Positions 20,421 to 31,763 of a stretch of DNA of 64,000 nt are shown here, piece by piece. Below the pieces are notes generated by a model, which saw only the letters and a program-made list of their open reading frames with translations, ran no database searches and was not told the origin of the DNA. Made by a program: the position numbers and the translations under genes. The stretch is taken from contig NW_025408667.1 in assembly GCF_020360975.1 (NCBI RefSeq), positions 11,284,001 to 11,348,000 of the forward strand, written 5' to 3'. Within the stretch, counting starts at the first letter, position 1; each line of letters starts with the position of its first letter. Source of the DNA: Hirsutella rhossiliensis. Taxonomy: Eukaryota > Ascomycota > Sordariomycetes > Hypocreales > Ophiocordycipitaceae.

Positions 20421-21656
20421 ATGGCGCCCCAGAAAAAAAACCCTGTAGTTCGGAAAGGCGCATCTGTGGCAAACGCAGGCATCAGCAGTAAAAGATTGAC
20501 GCAAAAAGCCGTCAAAAAGAATGAGGAACAGTTGCAAGAGCAGCTCAGAAACCTCGAGAAGAAATACGAGGATGCTGATGACAAAGAGAAGCAACATATT
20601 GAGAGTCAGATACAAATCACAAGGAAGCTTGTTGATGACGCCAAATCAGCGGCTATGGAGCTGGATGGGGATAATGCTATGACGCTGGATGGGGATGCTG
20701 AGTCACCTGTAGACATCGATGAGCAACGAGCCGAAACCGAAACTCAAGGAGCCGGCACCGAGGTACAAGGGCAACCATCGAGCATCACACAAGAAAAAGG
20801 CTTATTCGTAGATGAAAACTCCGCAAACTCCGGAGCCACAATTGATCATTCGTCTAGGACCCAGTCTGAACAGCAACAGCCATCGGGGTGGAATAGCGGC
20901 TTGCAGCCCGACATGCCCCTTGTTTCTAGAGAAGAGCCCCAAGATGATGGTGATGACGACAATATTGGACTCGTCCGTGCTTTTGACGATATGTCATTGT
21001 CCCAAGCTCTTGGAACGCTTGAATTTGCTTTCAAGGGTGGTTGGGGGGTCTATTATGGCGTTTATCGCCATGGTTACGAGTCTGCGCCGCGCTACTCCAT
21101 CCACTACATTGGGAAGGGATTTAGTTCCGAGATTCTGCGCAATCCATCTTCCAACTTTGAATCAAAATCCTTGATAGTCGATCGTTCTGCTGAAAAAGGT
21201 ACGATATACAAGATCGTAGGTGTGGCATGGAAGGATGTCCCAGGTTTTGGCCGCATGGAATCGTTGGCCGAAGATCAGTGGGCGTCGAGTTCAAGGAATA
21301 TGTTTATCAAGGTGAGATGGAAGAACAATAACGGACCAGAGTCATGGGAAAGACGAGGCGCTGCGAAAGATTATTTGTATCCAAAAGCCCCGCAGAAGAT
21401 CCCCGGGAAGGATAACCTTACGTACGGAGACCACATCATCTTAAACCAAAGCACCAAGAGGCATAAGGCGGACCGCTTGATCATCGAAACAGCGGTAAGG
21501 ATGGAGCGAAGATTTGATCGAATTGGAGCCAACGGGGGTAGAACTGAGGGTCTGACTAAAAGCCTCACACCAGGATTAGTCTCAGAGCGACCGGTAAGAG
21601 CCAAGGTGGTCGACGAAAAAGATCATCAGGAGGCTTCGCGTGTTAAATCTGAGTGA
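20421..21656 (+). CDS. Hypothetical 411-residue protein with coiled coil and acidic middle
   Basis: An intact single-exon frame with a good start context (ACCATGG) and a TATA-like CATATAAG about 55 bp upstream. Residues 1-27 are basic and residues about 28-75 form a coiled coil (EEQLQEQLRNLEKKYED). Residues about 75-195 are acidic and low in complexity. Residues about 200-350 form a globular domain rich in Gly, Trp and Tyr (GGWGVYYGVYRHGYE, IHYIGKGF, VRWKNNNGPESWERRG). The tail is basic. The domain is not recognised. The layout suggests a nuclear or chromatin-associated protein, but that is inference. It is divergent from the membrane-protein gene and has no frame damage. Confidence 0.7.
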   Translation: MAPQKKNPVVRKGASVANAGISSKRLTQKAVKKNEEQLQEQLRNLEKKYEDADDKEKQHIESQIQITRKLVDDAKSAAMELDGDNAMTLDGDAESPVDIDEQRAETETQGAGTEVQGQPSSITQEKGLFVDENSANSGATIDHSSRTQSEQQQPSGWNSGLQPDMPLVSREEPQDDGDDDNIGLVRAFDDMSLSQALGTLEFAFKGGWGVYYGVYRHGYESAPRYSIHYIGKGFSSEILRNPSSNFESKSLIVDRSAEKGTIYKIVGVAWKDVPGFGRMESLAEDQWASSSRNMFIKVRWKNNNGPESWERRGAAKDYLYPKAPQKIPGKDNLTYGDHIILNQSTKRHKADRLIIETAVRMERRFDRIGANGGRTEGLTKSLTPGLVSERPVRAKVVDEKDHQEASRVKSE

Positions 21657-22502
21657 GTCGGCCGGTTCGACTAATGGCTTTCCATTCACTATTTTTGAGA
21701 AGTTTGCGTGTTAGCAATGGAATTCGCGCTTTAAGTTTGTAGTTTTACGTTCGCGAGACAGTGAAGCCATGATTGCATTTGCGCTCTTTCTGGCAGCTGG
21801 TCGTCAGAGAATCGCGTTGTGTCGATGTTCGACGATAATTGATTCGCACCTGCCACTGTTCAGCTTGTTGTTTCATTGCTAAGCGACAGCAAATACTTCG
21901 CAAATAGACTGAGGGTGATCTTGCAAGACGTATATAGATGATAAATAAACATATCTAACTTCAAGAAGACAATGAATTAGGAGATTGCTCGTCGTGGCGC
22001 TGACTAGCACGGGCGGTACAAGTGTCTTTCTTTTGACGAATTATAACGTGCTGGGGCAACCCTAGAGTCACAGGAGGATGCTCTGCTACTGGTACACCTA
22101 GGCGATACCAAAGTTACTCCAGACTACAATATTCTCAAAAAAAAAGGTGAAGACGCACGCGATGTGACTTTGTTGGGGTTTCAATTTTCAGTCAAGCTAT
22201 ATTACAGCAAAGTACAGGCGCCGAATTAGTCTTCGCTGCTGTTCAGCAGCGCTACAGTACATTTATCCACACCCCATTGCATTCTTGTTGCGTTTTCTGG
22301 ACCCTGGCCCGGTTGATTTAGTCCGTATTACATGAAAGATGCTGGGAACTATCCCATATGGCGGCCTCAAGTGAGTCGTCCATCACTCCACGGTTCACTG
22401 GCTACGTAGCTAACCCATTCGGAAATGGCTATTGTTGTACAAAACGGAAGCCAATAATTGCCGCAGACAATAGTGGCGATGGGTACGGCGTTCACTTCTG
22501 CG
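21657..22502. other. Intergenic stretch
   Basis: No gene seen. AT-richer sequence 3' of the 411-residue gene, with a run of ten A near 22136-22145, leading to the left end of hAT copy 2. Confidence 0.5.
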
Positions 22503-25192
22503 CAGACATTGCAATAATAAATAAATACATATTTTTGGCATATTGTTATGTATTGTTAGGAGTGTGGCTATATTGATATGTATTGTTAAGCTTATCAATA
22601 ATTATTAATATAACATTGAATGCTCATCTCCGTCTCCGTTGGCGCCGCCCACATCCATGATCTCGTCATCAACCGCAACGTACAGTTTGCGAATCAAATC
22701 GTTCCTCACCCAATTACCCAAGCATTGCAGCTTTTCAGTCCTGTCCGCGGAAAGTCGAGCTCGATCCCAAGAAAGTGTCCGCCTTGTGCAAGAGAACACC
22801 CGCTCCGGCTCGTCCGACATCGCTGGGACGCTGAGTATGTCAAGGGCCATCTGATGCAAGCGTGGATACTCGGCTCTCTGCTCCTCACGACACCACCATT
22901 CAAGCGGATTGGCAGTCAGCATATGTCTCGGAGGAGCATTGATGAATTTCTCAAACTCGTCTTCATCGCCAGGTTCATCCAGGACACTCATTGACTGCCT
23001 TATGCGCTCGTAAGAAGCGACCTCTCGCGCTTCACAACTGGGTCGCACGGTTCTCTCCGACGAAATCGGTCTGTCCTTATACTTCGCCCATTGCCGCTGC
23101 GCTGCAGCAATGGCTGTCTGCCGCCACTCTGGTGCCCAATGACGGTCGAGATACCTCCGCCGTTTTTCTGGATGGAGCAGAAGTGCCGTGGCATACACGG
23201 GGTTTTTGTCGGTTTCTTCGTAATACTTTGAAAGAACCCACCAGCCCATGTGAACCGAGCTTACCATGTGGGCGTTTTCGGCATACTTGACCTGCATCGA
23301 AGTTGAGCTTCTCTTCTTCAGCCCGAAGGCAATACTTGCAGAGTCTGCGACTGACCTTTGCGTCTTCGAATTGCACGAAGAGTATGTCCATGTTCTCTAG
23401 CACCTGATCTATTGAAGCCCAGGCCATTTGCTGCTCCATGGTGGCCTGGTGAAACGGCTGCAAGAACTCGTGTGTCATCTTCAATACTTGCCAGTCATCA
23501 TGAGTCAGGATGTCGTCCTCAAGCTCTCGATGATACTGATTGACGAAGACCGACAATGGGCCTTCCTGGCTGATGGCGGCATCAAGCAGCTTGAACCACG
23601 AGTTCCAGCGCGTGATGTTGTCGATACCGAGGGCTTTCCCCGCAATGTCGTCCCATGCGTCGTTGTGAATTGTAGAGTTGCGAATGAACACAGCAATGTT
23701 GTGAAGTTTTCCCATTGGACCGATACTCCGCCAACCGGCAATGTCATTTCTTTTCCTGCGCTGGGCGTGAGTTCTTGGCGTAGATTCTGAATGGAGGTGG
23801 TCATGCAAGGCGTCTGCAACAGTAGTTTGATTCAGTTCATCGTCCGCCTGTTCAACGGCGGCCTGAAGTGCACTTTCGCTGGTCGCAAAGAGAAAGGCTT
23901 GCAGGGAAAGGTTAATGATGTGGCCAGCGCACCGCGTTCGAGAGGATATTGGATCAAAGGTCAGCCCATGCTCTTGCGATAAATCGGCAGAAAGTTGACG
24001 GAGGCAAGTGTCATTTTAGCATCATTGTCCCCGGTGAAATAGCCGAGTTTTTGTGTTATGCCGTATCTCCGGATGATCTTCAGTAGGTGCGGCGTCATCG
24101 CTGCGCCCGCGTGCGACCGTCGCAGGTTTGGCAATCCCAGCAATGCCTTGCGAGGCTTGTATGCCTCGTCGACCCATTGCGCATGAACAGCGATGTATGC
24201 CTTGCGTTGAGGAGAAGACCATACATCCATTGCGATATGCACAAGACTCCGAGCGCCTTCGAGCCACCGACAGACGGATTGTTGATGCGTGTCGTAGGCC
24301 CTATCTAGATCCGAAGCGACCGTGTTGCTAGAGTCGACGAGGAACTCCTCGACTGCGGGGTTGATCGCGGTCAAAGTGCCTGATACTCTGGCCACGTCGC
24401 GCAGCTCAGTGGCAGATGCCTATTCGCGGAAAGTAGCATCTGTGCCTCTCGGAAAGCATCGACATTGATCACGCTCCGCAAAATATTGACCTCGCTCTCT
24501 TGAGTCAGCCTCAGCTGCTTTTCGCTTGTTCTCGCGAAGGCATTCTCGATGGCTACTTGACGCTTGCATCGAGCATTCGTGTCTTCTCTGACTTGTACGT
24601 GATGAACCTTTTCGAGATGATAGCGGGCGTTGCCAGAAATGTGGGTTGACCACGATGGATTGCGACAACGTTTGCAGTAGTGGAGTAAATTGCCACCTGC
24701 CGTGCGTGGCTCATCGCCTCGAGCCTGTCGAAAGTGATGCCAAGTCGACGTCGCTCTCAACTTCCTCCTCTTGACTGCTGCCGGAGGGGAATGCTCCGAT
24801 TCTGAAGGTATACTGGCAGATTGCGAGACACTATCGGAAGGCAAAATTGATGACGAAGGGTTCGATGCGATGTCAACTTCCGGCACACGGGATACGTAGT
24901 CTTCCATTGCCAAAGCTGAGATATCGAGGGGGCGTGCACTTCGATCACCAAAATGGAGGGCATGGAGAATCTTGAACGAAAGAATGCTCCCATTCTGTGC
25001 CGAGCCCCTTTCCTCAGCGCTACGGCTGACGTGTGGAAAAAGTAAGTACGCCTAAAACAGGCATTCAAGTCAAAATAGGGGCATATTAGCAATACATATT
25101 GATAGGGGACTTCCATATTGTTATCGATATTGATAAGCTTAACAATAAATATGCCCATACTTATCAATATATATTGATTACTGCAATGTCTG
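22503..25192 (-). mobile_element. hAT DNA transposon, copy 2 (2.69 kb)
   Basis: The left end is CAGACATTGCAATAAT and the right end, inverted, is CAGACATTGCAGTAAT. The element is almost identical to copy 1, with scattered substitutions and a few one-base length differences. The outside eight bases (cttctgcg left, acttgatc right) do not match, so no target duplication is visible. Confidence 0.9.
22605..24913 (-). pseudogene. hAT transposase, copy 2 (two frameshifts, one intron)
   Basis: Same domains as copy 1: BED finger, IAMDVWSS and TGDNDAK catalytic motifs, and C-terminal ERVFSCTRRTLSW. The 64 bp intron is at 23292-23355. Frames break at 24373-24375, where copy 2 has AAA and copy 1 AAAA, and at 24014-24017, where it has four T against five in copy 1. 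At the position where copy 1 is broken (GG) this copy has the in-frame GGG. So each copy is intact exactly where the other is broken, and all three differences are one-base homopolymer changes. Confidence 0.85.
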
Positions 25193-25258
25193 ACTTGATC
25201 GATTCAAGTGGCCTCGCCAGTTCTGTCTGGCTTTGCACGCCAGGCGGGGGGAAGTCAG

Positions 25259-25796
25259 CTATAGGTAAAGCATGGCAACACCGATTATGTGGTCATGCAT
25301 TTGCGCACCGCGCAAACGCATCAGCCAGCTACCACTCCTCTGGACGTAACCGACCAGCAGCCCGCCGAAGAGCGACCGATATTTCCAAATCGTTTGCGAG
25401 AAGGACCATGATGTATTCAGTCCAGAGTCTATCGCATCCTCAAAACATTTCTCGACCATAATGGGTTGCAACGTTACCGAGAAGAGCTTCATCCCATCGT
25501 CTCATATTAAAGCCCTTGCTTTAGCTGCTACCGCGCGAGGGTCCCCTGCGTCGACTTTTGTGAGCTGTATTGTCAGTGAGGTGTCTAGTCGCATTTTTCA
25601 AATCGCATGGCTTCACGGCACCGACCAAGCCCAAGATGCCTCGCTTGTGCCCTGGATAACCAACAGTCCTGGCCCTAGTTCTCGCTGTGCTTGCTTCTGT
25701 TGCATCCTCAAGCTGTTCGTCGCTGAGAATGTAGTTGAAAATTTCCACCATGTCTCTTTCCAACTCATCGAGACCTTCGCCGCTGGTCATCAGCAT
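25259..25796 (-). pseudogene. Unassigned two-frame coding remnant
   Basis: The first frame (25521-25796, ATG at 25796) begins MLMTSGEGLDELERDM and reads as an acidic helix-rich protein. A second frame (25259-25492) continues with a folded-looking stretch (LFSVTLQPIMVEKCFEDAI, then Trp/Tyr-rich sequence). No convincing intron joins them and a TGA lies between. Probably a frameshifted gene or fragment. No family recognised. Confidence 0.3.
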
Positions 25797-26472
25797 TAGG
25801 CCCTATAAATGGTACAATGAGCCGGTACTCCCACAACTTTGTTTTGCTCATTCCGTCGTCATCCCTATCGATGCGACTGCCAGCTGTTCAGCTATACGCG
25901 CCATTTTGCCGCCAGGTACTGTTCTCGGTGTCTACATGTACCATGATACTATTGTACCGGTCGCCTCTAGCGGAGGTTGCTTCCACTTTTGGTGACTGGT
26001 GCGACAGGTACAATTTCTTTACGGGCACTACGGTGTACTTACGGCACGCCTACGACACGGGCGGAAGTCTGATTGCGCGTTGGTTGAGAGGAGATCGCGC
26101 CCGTATTCTCGAAGTTGCTGCAGGTCGGCATTTGGCCGGAGGCCCCTGCATGTTGCTCGCGCAACACCCTGTGGCCATTAGTGCACTAGGGCAGCCCCTG
26201 TCGGTCATTTGTACCCAATTAGAGCCCCATTCCAGAACCGAACGCCAGGCAGCGGCCATTTCAGGGCAAGGTGTTAGACGGCTGAAGGCGTGCACACGAG
26301 GGGAACCGGCTGCGGGCGACTACGCACAGTGTCAACATAAGGGCTTGCACACTAAACGGATTGCAGGTATATTTAGAAGCATGCATATCTGACAGTTCGG
26401 CCCGTACCCTGAGTACTCCGAGGCGACCGGCCATATAAGTGTCGGTGAAATCACATCCATAAAGCGTGAACT
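25797..26472. other. Intergenic stretch
   Basis: Open plus-strand frames here (such as 25817-26392) have no recognisable domain and no coding-like composition. I see no supported gene. Confidence 0.35.
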
Positions 26473-27202
26473 ATGGGCAAGTCCAACCTCACCTTTTTCG
26501 ACATGCTTGGTCTCCAAGTGCGAGAAGAAGAAGCGTCAGGTAAACATATTTCTGCGCCACCGTGCCGTTCACCACCACTGAACATATCTAGGCAGCGACT
26601 GGCAAAGCGACGACAGCGAAGGGAACTTGCGCGATTTCGTGCGCAAAGAAAAAGATGCCGAAGAGCCACCACTCACATCGGGGTCTTTGGCGTCAAACTC
26701 CAGCGGCAGCTCCTACCGAGACGAAAAGACTGGCATCGACGACTACGGAGCGCGGAAATATAAATCAGATAAGAGCCCTCGGCGGCAGTCCGTCTCGGAC
26801 ATGGCAGTCCATTGCAGCACGGCAGTGAACGATGCGATGAGTTACTCGTCGTGTCACTGCTGCGGCGTGCACATTCACCTGCCTCAAAACTTTCACCCTT
26901 ATGTATTTGCTGCCCATTTGAAGAGCGCAGTTCCAGCGGTCGATGACTTTATGCACAGCCTCAGGTCACTGCGGAACGAGTTGGACTTATGCGATGGGTT
27001 GGGCAAGGGCCATACTGCTGGCGCCGGTGCTGGCGACCAGGGTTGCCATCGCGGCGCTAAGTCAGAGCGCCATGGCACTCGCAGATGCTCGAAAGACGTG
27101 GCCGATGGTCATCCCAGTCACGAACAGTCCAACGCAAATGCCGATGGCAGTACGCGAGAGAAAAAGGCGGTCGAGGACACGCTCGCTCGACTTGTTCTAT
27201 AA
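26473..27202 (+). CDS. Hypothetical 225-residue protein, two exons
   Basis: Exon 1 is 26473-26539 and exon 2 is 26592-27202, joined over a 52 bp intron (donor GTAAAC, branch CACTGAAC, acceptor CTAG). The splice joins an N-terminal MGKSNLTFFDMLGLQV to an acidic Ser-rich region (DWQSDDSEGN), which reads naturally. Further on come a CHCCGVHIHL segment (Cys/His cluster) and a helical stretch (DFMHSLRSLRNELDL). The last 60 residues are Gly/His/Arg-rich and low in quality. An overlapping plus frame (26943-27251) carries a hydrophobic helix, so a frame change near 26995 is possible. Function unknown. Confidence 0.5.
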
Positions 27203-28914
27203 ACAACTTCGAGCGAACAAAAAGGCACATATTGTACGTCCGAAGAGGTAGAAATAACCCATTTTTGCATCTTCCCCTCCCTCTAACTGGACGAGCTCGC
27301 TTTGCCGTAGCAGCCCTCCCAGCAGTAGCATTTCGCATTTCAGTCGCTCGATAGGCCGCGAGGCCGACCGTGGAGGATGGTGGATATTGGAAGTCGTTGA
27401 GGGCACGGACACTAGATGTCGGGGTTGGATGCTTGTTTCAATTTTGAGACCAGCTATAGCCCATAATATGAGCCAGTTTCAACAGGAAAGCCTTGTGTCC
27501 GATTGATAGTCCACATTTGTAAGCAGCCAATAGCGAGAGAAATTTGGACAAGATTAACAGGCTGTATGCTTTTCATGTATCGATAGAGGACCTTTTATAG
27601 CTTGCTAATAAATGTATCATGACTATTCGTTCTTACTGCAAGCCAGTAATGATGAGCTCATACAAATACACTCGCGACTCGTGCCGCTTGAGGCATGAGG
27701 CGGGGTGGTTAGATATGATTCAGATGCTACATTAGATATGTTTCGTACCTTGTCTGATATATACGCATTTCCGCGGATTGAAATTCTCGAGCAAATATGG
27801 TCACTACAGGAATGCTGCCAAAGGCCTGAATAGCCTCTCGCTGGTTCCGCTAGATATAAAAAAAAGGCTTGCATATGTCCTTAAGAGCGGAGCACTGTCG
27901 TCAAGTACTATAACAATATTGCATATTAATTCATACTGAAGGAGGGCGACAACCAGACGGCTGAAAAGATTCAGAATGGCGCTAGAGAAATACTCTATTG
28001 AGAGAGACACCTGGACAAGGCATATAGTTGGCGATTATGCTTGTAGTCATGCTATGTCGCGCAACGGCCAGGACGCCCTACTCCTGCAGCAGCTGCCACT
28101 ATCCCGGAAGAACAATAGTTATGTCAATTTTCTGAGCAAGATGCACGATTTTGCGCAGCCTTTCATTGAATTCTTGCTCCTCAAATGACACTGCGGACCT
28201 ATTGGTTTGACAAGCTGGTAGCCAAGTTGGTAGTCACGCTTGCAGTTTGACTGCGAATCTGGCTCCCCTTTTGAAGTTTGGCTGCTCACATAATCGTCTT
28301 GTGGCCCAATCAGCGACAATTACAGAGGGACACGGGTCCGTGCCTATTTAAAGGCACGAGGGTCCGTGACTGTATTGGCTCGCTAAGGTGGGAGGAGTCT
28401 AACCATGTTGGGAAAAAGTCTCGTCGCTTGGACTACTCGGGAGCGGAATGACGAGGCAGGATTAGCCGCAGGCGAACTTTCTGTGATGAAGTCACGGGTT
28501 GACAGTTAACGTTTCGCTGTTGAGGAGAGGTATTCTCGCCGGGACACGGTGCAAGCAAAGAAGCGTCGCTGAACAAAATCATTTCAATGAAGGCAAGTTG
28601 GCAGTGGCACATAAGGTCAGACTGATACCCGCGAGTAATGAAGTCGAGAGGGACTAGATACTTCAGGACGCGGGTTCGTAAAAGTAGTAAACAGTGATCG
28701 GCTTCGGACTGGAGTTGATATGACATTCACTAGTGACGGATAAATGACGGCCCAATATCGCCGCACATACAGGTTATAGAGAGTGCGCTCCTTTATACTG
28801 GACTAAGGGGGTGCCAATTCTTTACTGCCATTGAGCCTTGCCGAGTAGACGAACTTCAGCAACGAGCTATTGCACGCTAATAGATTTCGACAGCAGTGAT
28901 GTCCCTGAGTCCAT
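27203..28914. other. Intergenic stretch with a small hairpin
   Basis: No supported gene in 1.7 kb. Near 28331-28368 there is a compact structure: CACGGGTCCGTG, then a perfect stem GTGCCT/AGGCAC around ATTTAA, then a second near-copy CACGAGGGTCCGTG. Short frames at 27976-28188 and 28433-28726 have no support. Confidence 0.45.
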
Positions 28915-29948
28915 CTATATCTGCTTGAGATACCTCCATCCGGCTTTGCTTTCGATGTTAGCGAAGGGCAAGGTTTCACAACTGAGGACCCTTACCAGGT
29001 GGCGCACTTCTGGCTAGCTGAGAGCCAAGTAAATACACATTTGATGTGATAGTCATTGCTGCAGCTGCGGCATCTAGCCACATTTTGCGCAGTGGCAAGC
29101 TCATCTCTGCAAATTGGGCACTCCTTCGTGACTTCGACCGCCTGGGAAAGTCTGGGATCAACGCGCCCGACCGACGCCGGTGCAAAGTTTCGAGCCGGTA
29201 GTCGTCGTGGACTACGGCGTGTAATGAAAGGTGCAACATGAGTTTCGTCGCCTTGAAGAAGTGCCGGGTGGGGACTTGCTGTCGAAGCGGGAATAGGAGC
29301 CGCACGCTGCTGCTGTTGGATTCGGGCGCTCCGGCGGTAGCCACGGTTGTCGTCAAAACTGCCTTGCTGTCTGCGCTGTCGTGAAGGAGCCCCCGTATCA
29401 ACAAATGGCGTTGTACGTTCTGTGTCCTTGGTAAGCTTCAATCGGTGAACGAGTGATTAGGCAGTATTACCACTGTCTTGCTCGTGTGGGCCTTTCGTTG
29501 AGAGCATCTCAGAGAGGGCAGGTGGTTGACGCTGTTGTGCAGGTGAAGATTGCCTAGCCTCACGCCCATTGTCTGTGTCTGCACGACGAGCTACGGATGA
29601 GCTATTTTCCGACTCCGCTGCGCCAGCGGTATCATGATGTCCTCGCGGTTGCGCCGGATGAGTATTTTCTGCTTGTAAAAGTAGAATGATATTACCTCGC
29701 GCCGACTCGTTGATGGGATATTTCCCTCCAGGACGATGCCAACCGTTACAGAAGAAAAGTCGAACTAGCTCCATTTCAATGCTCAAGTGGCGCGAGTTTC
29801 TCTGGTAGACGAGCAAGAGGTCGTCTCTCTTCTTCTTATCAGAAGCAGAGATCTGTCTCTGGCAGCAGCGGCCCTCAGATTTGATCCATGCAGAACACAG
29901 TGATGGATTGTTGTTTATTGAGCTGAATTGGGGGCGGTTAGGCGCCAT
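28915..29948 (-). CDS. RING-finger protein, 311 aa, three exons
   Basis: Exons are 29471-29948, 28996-29419 and 28915-28948. Introns are 29420-29470 (51 bp, GTAATA...CACAG) and 28949-28995 (47 bp, GTAAGG, branch GCTAAC, acceptor AAAG). The joined frame has 312 codons including the stop. The N-terminal ~110 residues (MAPNRPQFSS..., a Cys pair in EGRCC, and CNGWHRPGGKYP) resemble a conserved fungal module. The middle is disordered and Ser/Gln/Arg-rich. The C-terminus is a RING: CPIC, then CRSC, YH, C, and KCATC, completed only by the second splice. RING proteins of this kind are usually E3 ubiquitin ligases; the substrate is unknown. The complete set of eight metal ligands after splicing is good evidence that the gene is intact. 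Confidence 0.75.
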
Positions 29949-31260
29949 TGTGAGATGTGAAGGAATGATTGGGACTGTCAAGAAAAGGAATAAGACATTA
30001 GAGCAGGAGAGTACAAGGCCATACTTATACTCCAGCTCCAGCGTGCCGAGATTACCCGTGTTAGGCAGCAAAGGCGAGCCCGCTCCCGCTGTCAAATGAC
30101 GTACATCGAGCATTCAACTACTCGTGGTGATACAATTTGATCGACCACAGCGCCATTGGAACCAGGCATGCAGGCAATGACTGGTGTAGGTAAGCCTTTT
30201 ATACCTGTACTAGCACATCATCCCTCGTGTCACGAATCTTGGTGATAAATGTGATAAATGCTAATAGAAGATATGAAACACGACCCAAATGCCGTTCAGC
30301 TGCCCGGACTGGCGGCCAGCAATAAAGAACCCATTCCTGTTCGACGATCTACCATTGTCACAGTACAGTCTAGTATTACTATTGAGGGCGATGCGTTTAT
30401 ATTGCTTCTGTTTCGTCCACGGGCAGTCCCACGGGACATTCACTTCACTGTCCACAGCGACAGCATGGCGGCAAGCTGCCGCTAAGCCTTAAGCGTTACG
30501 GGCATTATTTCTGGTGGGCACTACGATCCGATCCGCCGGGACCCACCAGCCAGTCCGCTTCAGGAAAATCATCCGCACAACGGTGTTGTATTCCCATCAG
30601 CAGCTACTTTACGGCCTGAACAAGGCGACTTACTCCCAGCACTTCAGTAATCAGGAAACGGGCCGCACGCAGCGTATCTAGCGCAGCGGCCGGCCGAACG
30701 CTCAAGCGCCGTCGTGGACCTCATGGGGTGTTAGACCACCACTAGTATGCACTGAACCGCCTTAGCCAGTGACTGCATGCGAGAATATACTAAACCGCAT
30801 TCTTGGCGGACAGACAAAGTCCTAGCAGGGACAGTGGCAATTGACACCCATGTCGCACCGCACTGAACGAAGATTCCGACGGTTCGGGCAGAAAAACCTT
30901 GCTTTTAGGGTCAACACTCGGAGGAGCAGCATACGAATAAGCCATTTAGAGATATAAAGCCTACTCGTCAAACTATCATTCCCCATGCTACACGCCGGGA
31001 AGCGGCGGATATGCAAGGTTTGGATCAACGGCATCCTGAACGGGCAGCGGATACGTCTCTACTAATAACTTGATGCTGTCCCATGCCTGTTGCACTTTAT
31101 CTTTATCTCTAGACAATATTTAGGCGCTGCTGCGTATCAAGGCGTTGAGCACACTTACTCGTCCTTGTTCTGCAATAGCTCGCTGACCCTGTTTTTAGAG
31201 CCGTAATAAGATACTGTTTTCTTGAATACAAGAGTATGACGTACATTCGCTGGGCTTCCT
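29949..31260. other. Promoter region and intergenic stretch
   Basis: Upstream of the RING gene there is a TATA-like GTATAAG about 75 bp from the ATG on the minus strand, and a pyrimidine tract ending CTTGACAG that could be a 5' leader intron end. No other gene is seen to 31260. Confidence 0.4.
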
Positions 31261-31763
31261 TTATTCTAGCGACTGGTCAGTCGCCTCGTGCATCTTTATC
31301 CGTGATAGTAGGGCGGCGACTGACCGTGAATCTTGGAGCAATACCAAATCTTCCAAGCTAAAAGGCAGTCAGGAGCCGGTTTAGATTGCCCCACTGCCCA
31401 TGCCACTCACATGGAGAGCCTCGTTTGGAAAGAACCAATGTCGCCGCTGTCTGCTGCCCTAGATCGCGTTAGCAGTTTACCCCCTAACGGAGTAGTGCAG
31501 CGCAAGTCGTCATACCACACGCTGCCTGCACCGTGCGCGTCAGTGTACGAAAGAGTCGCATGACGAGTCATCTGCTGCGCCGCAAAGTTACTTGAAGGGT
31601 TTGAAAGGCCGTTGTTTGCTGGCCGCGGCAATATACCGCTGTTCGGCGCTTTCCTGATCCCATGTTGCGACAGCCGCGCGGGCGCATTTCGTGCTTGATG
31701 CTGGTGCGGTATCGCCGCGCCACTCCTTGCTAAAATAGCTTGAATGGTACCAGACTGGGACAT
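31261..31763 (-). CDS. Hypothetical 149-residue protein, two exons
   Basis: Exon 1 is 31411-31763 and exon 2 is 31261-31357, joined across a 53 bp intron (donor GTGAGT, branch CTGAC or CTAAAC, acceptor TTTTAG). Splicing removes an in-frame stop and yields 149 residues ending in a helical segment (EDLVLLQDSRSVAALLSRI). The N-terminal 100 residues are Gln/Arg/Ala/Pro-rich and likely disordered. The clean splice with a phase-matched second exon is the main evidence. No family recognised. Confidence 0.5.

Noticed and set aside
25817..26392. Plus-strand frame of 191 codons
   Set aside because: No domain, mixed composition, no splice sites, and it overlaps other open frames equally well.
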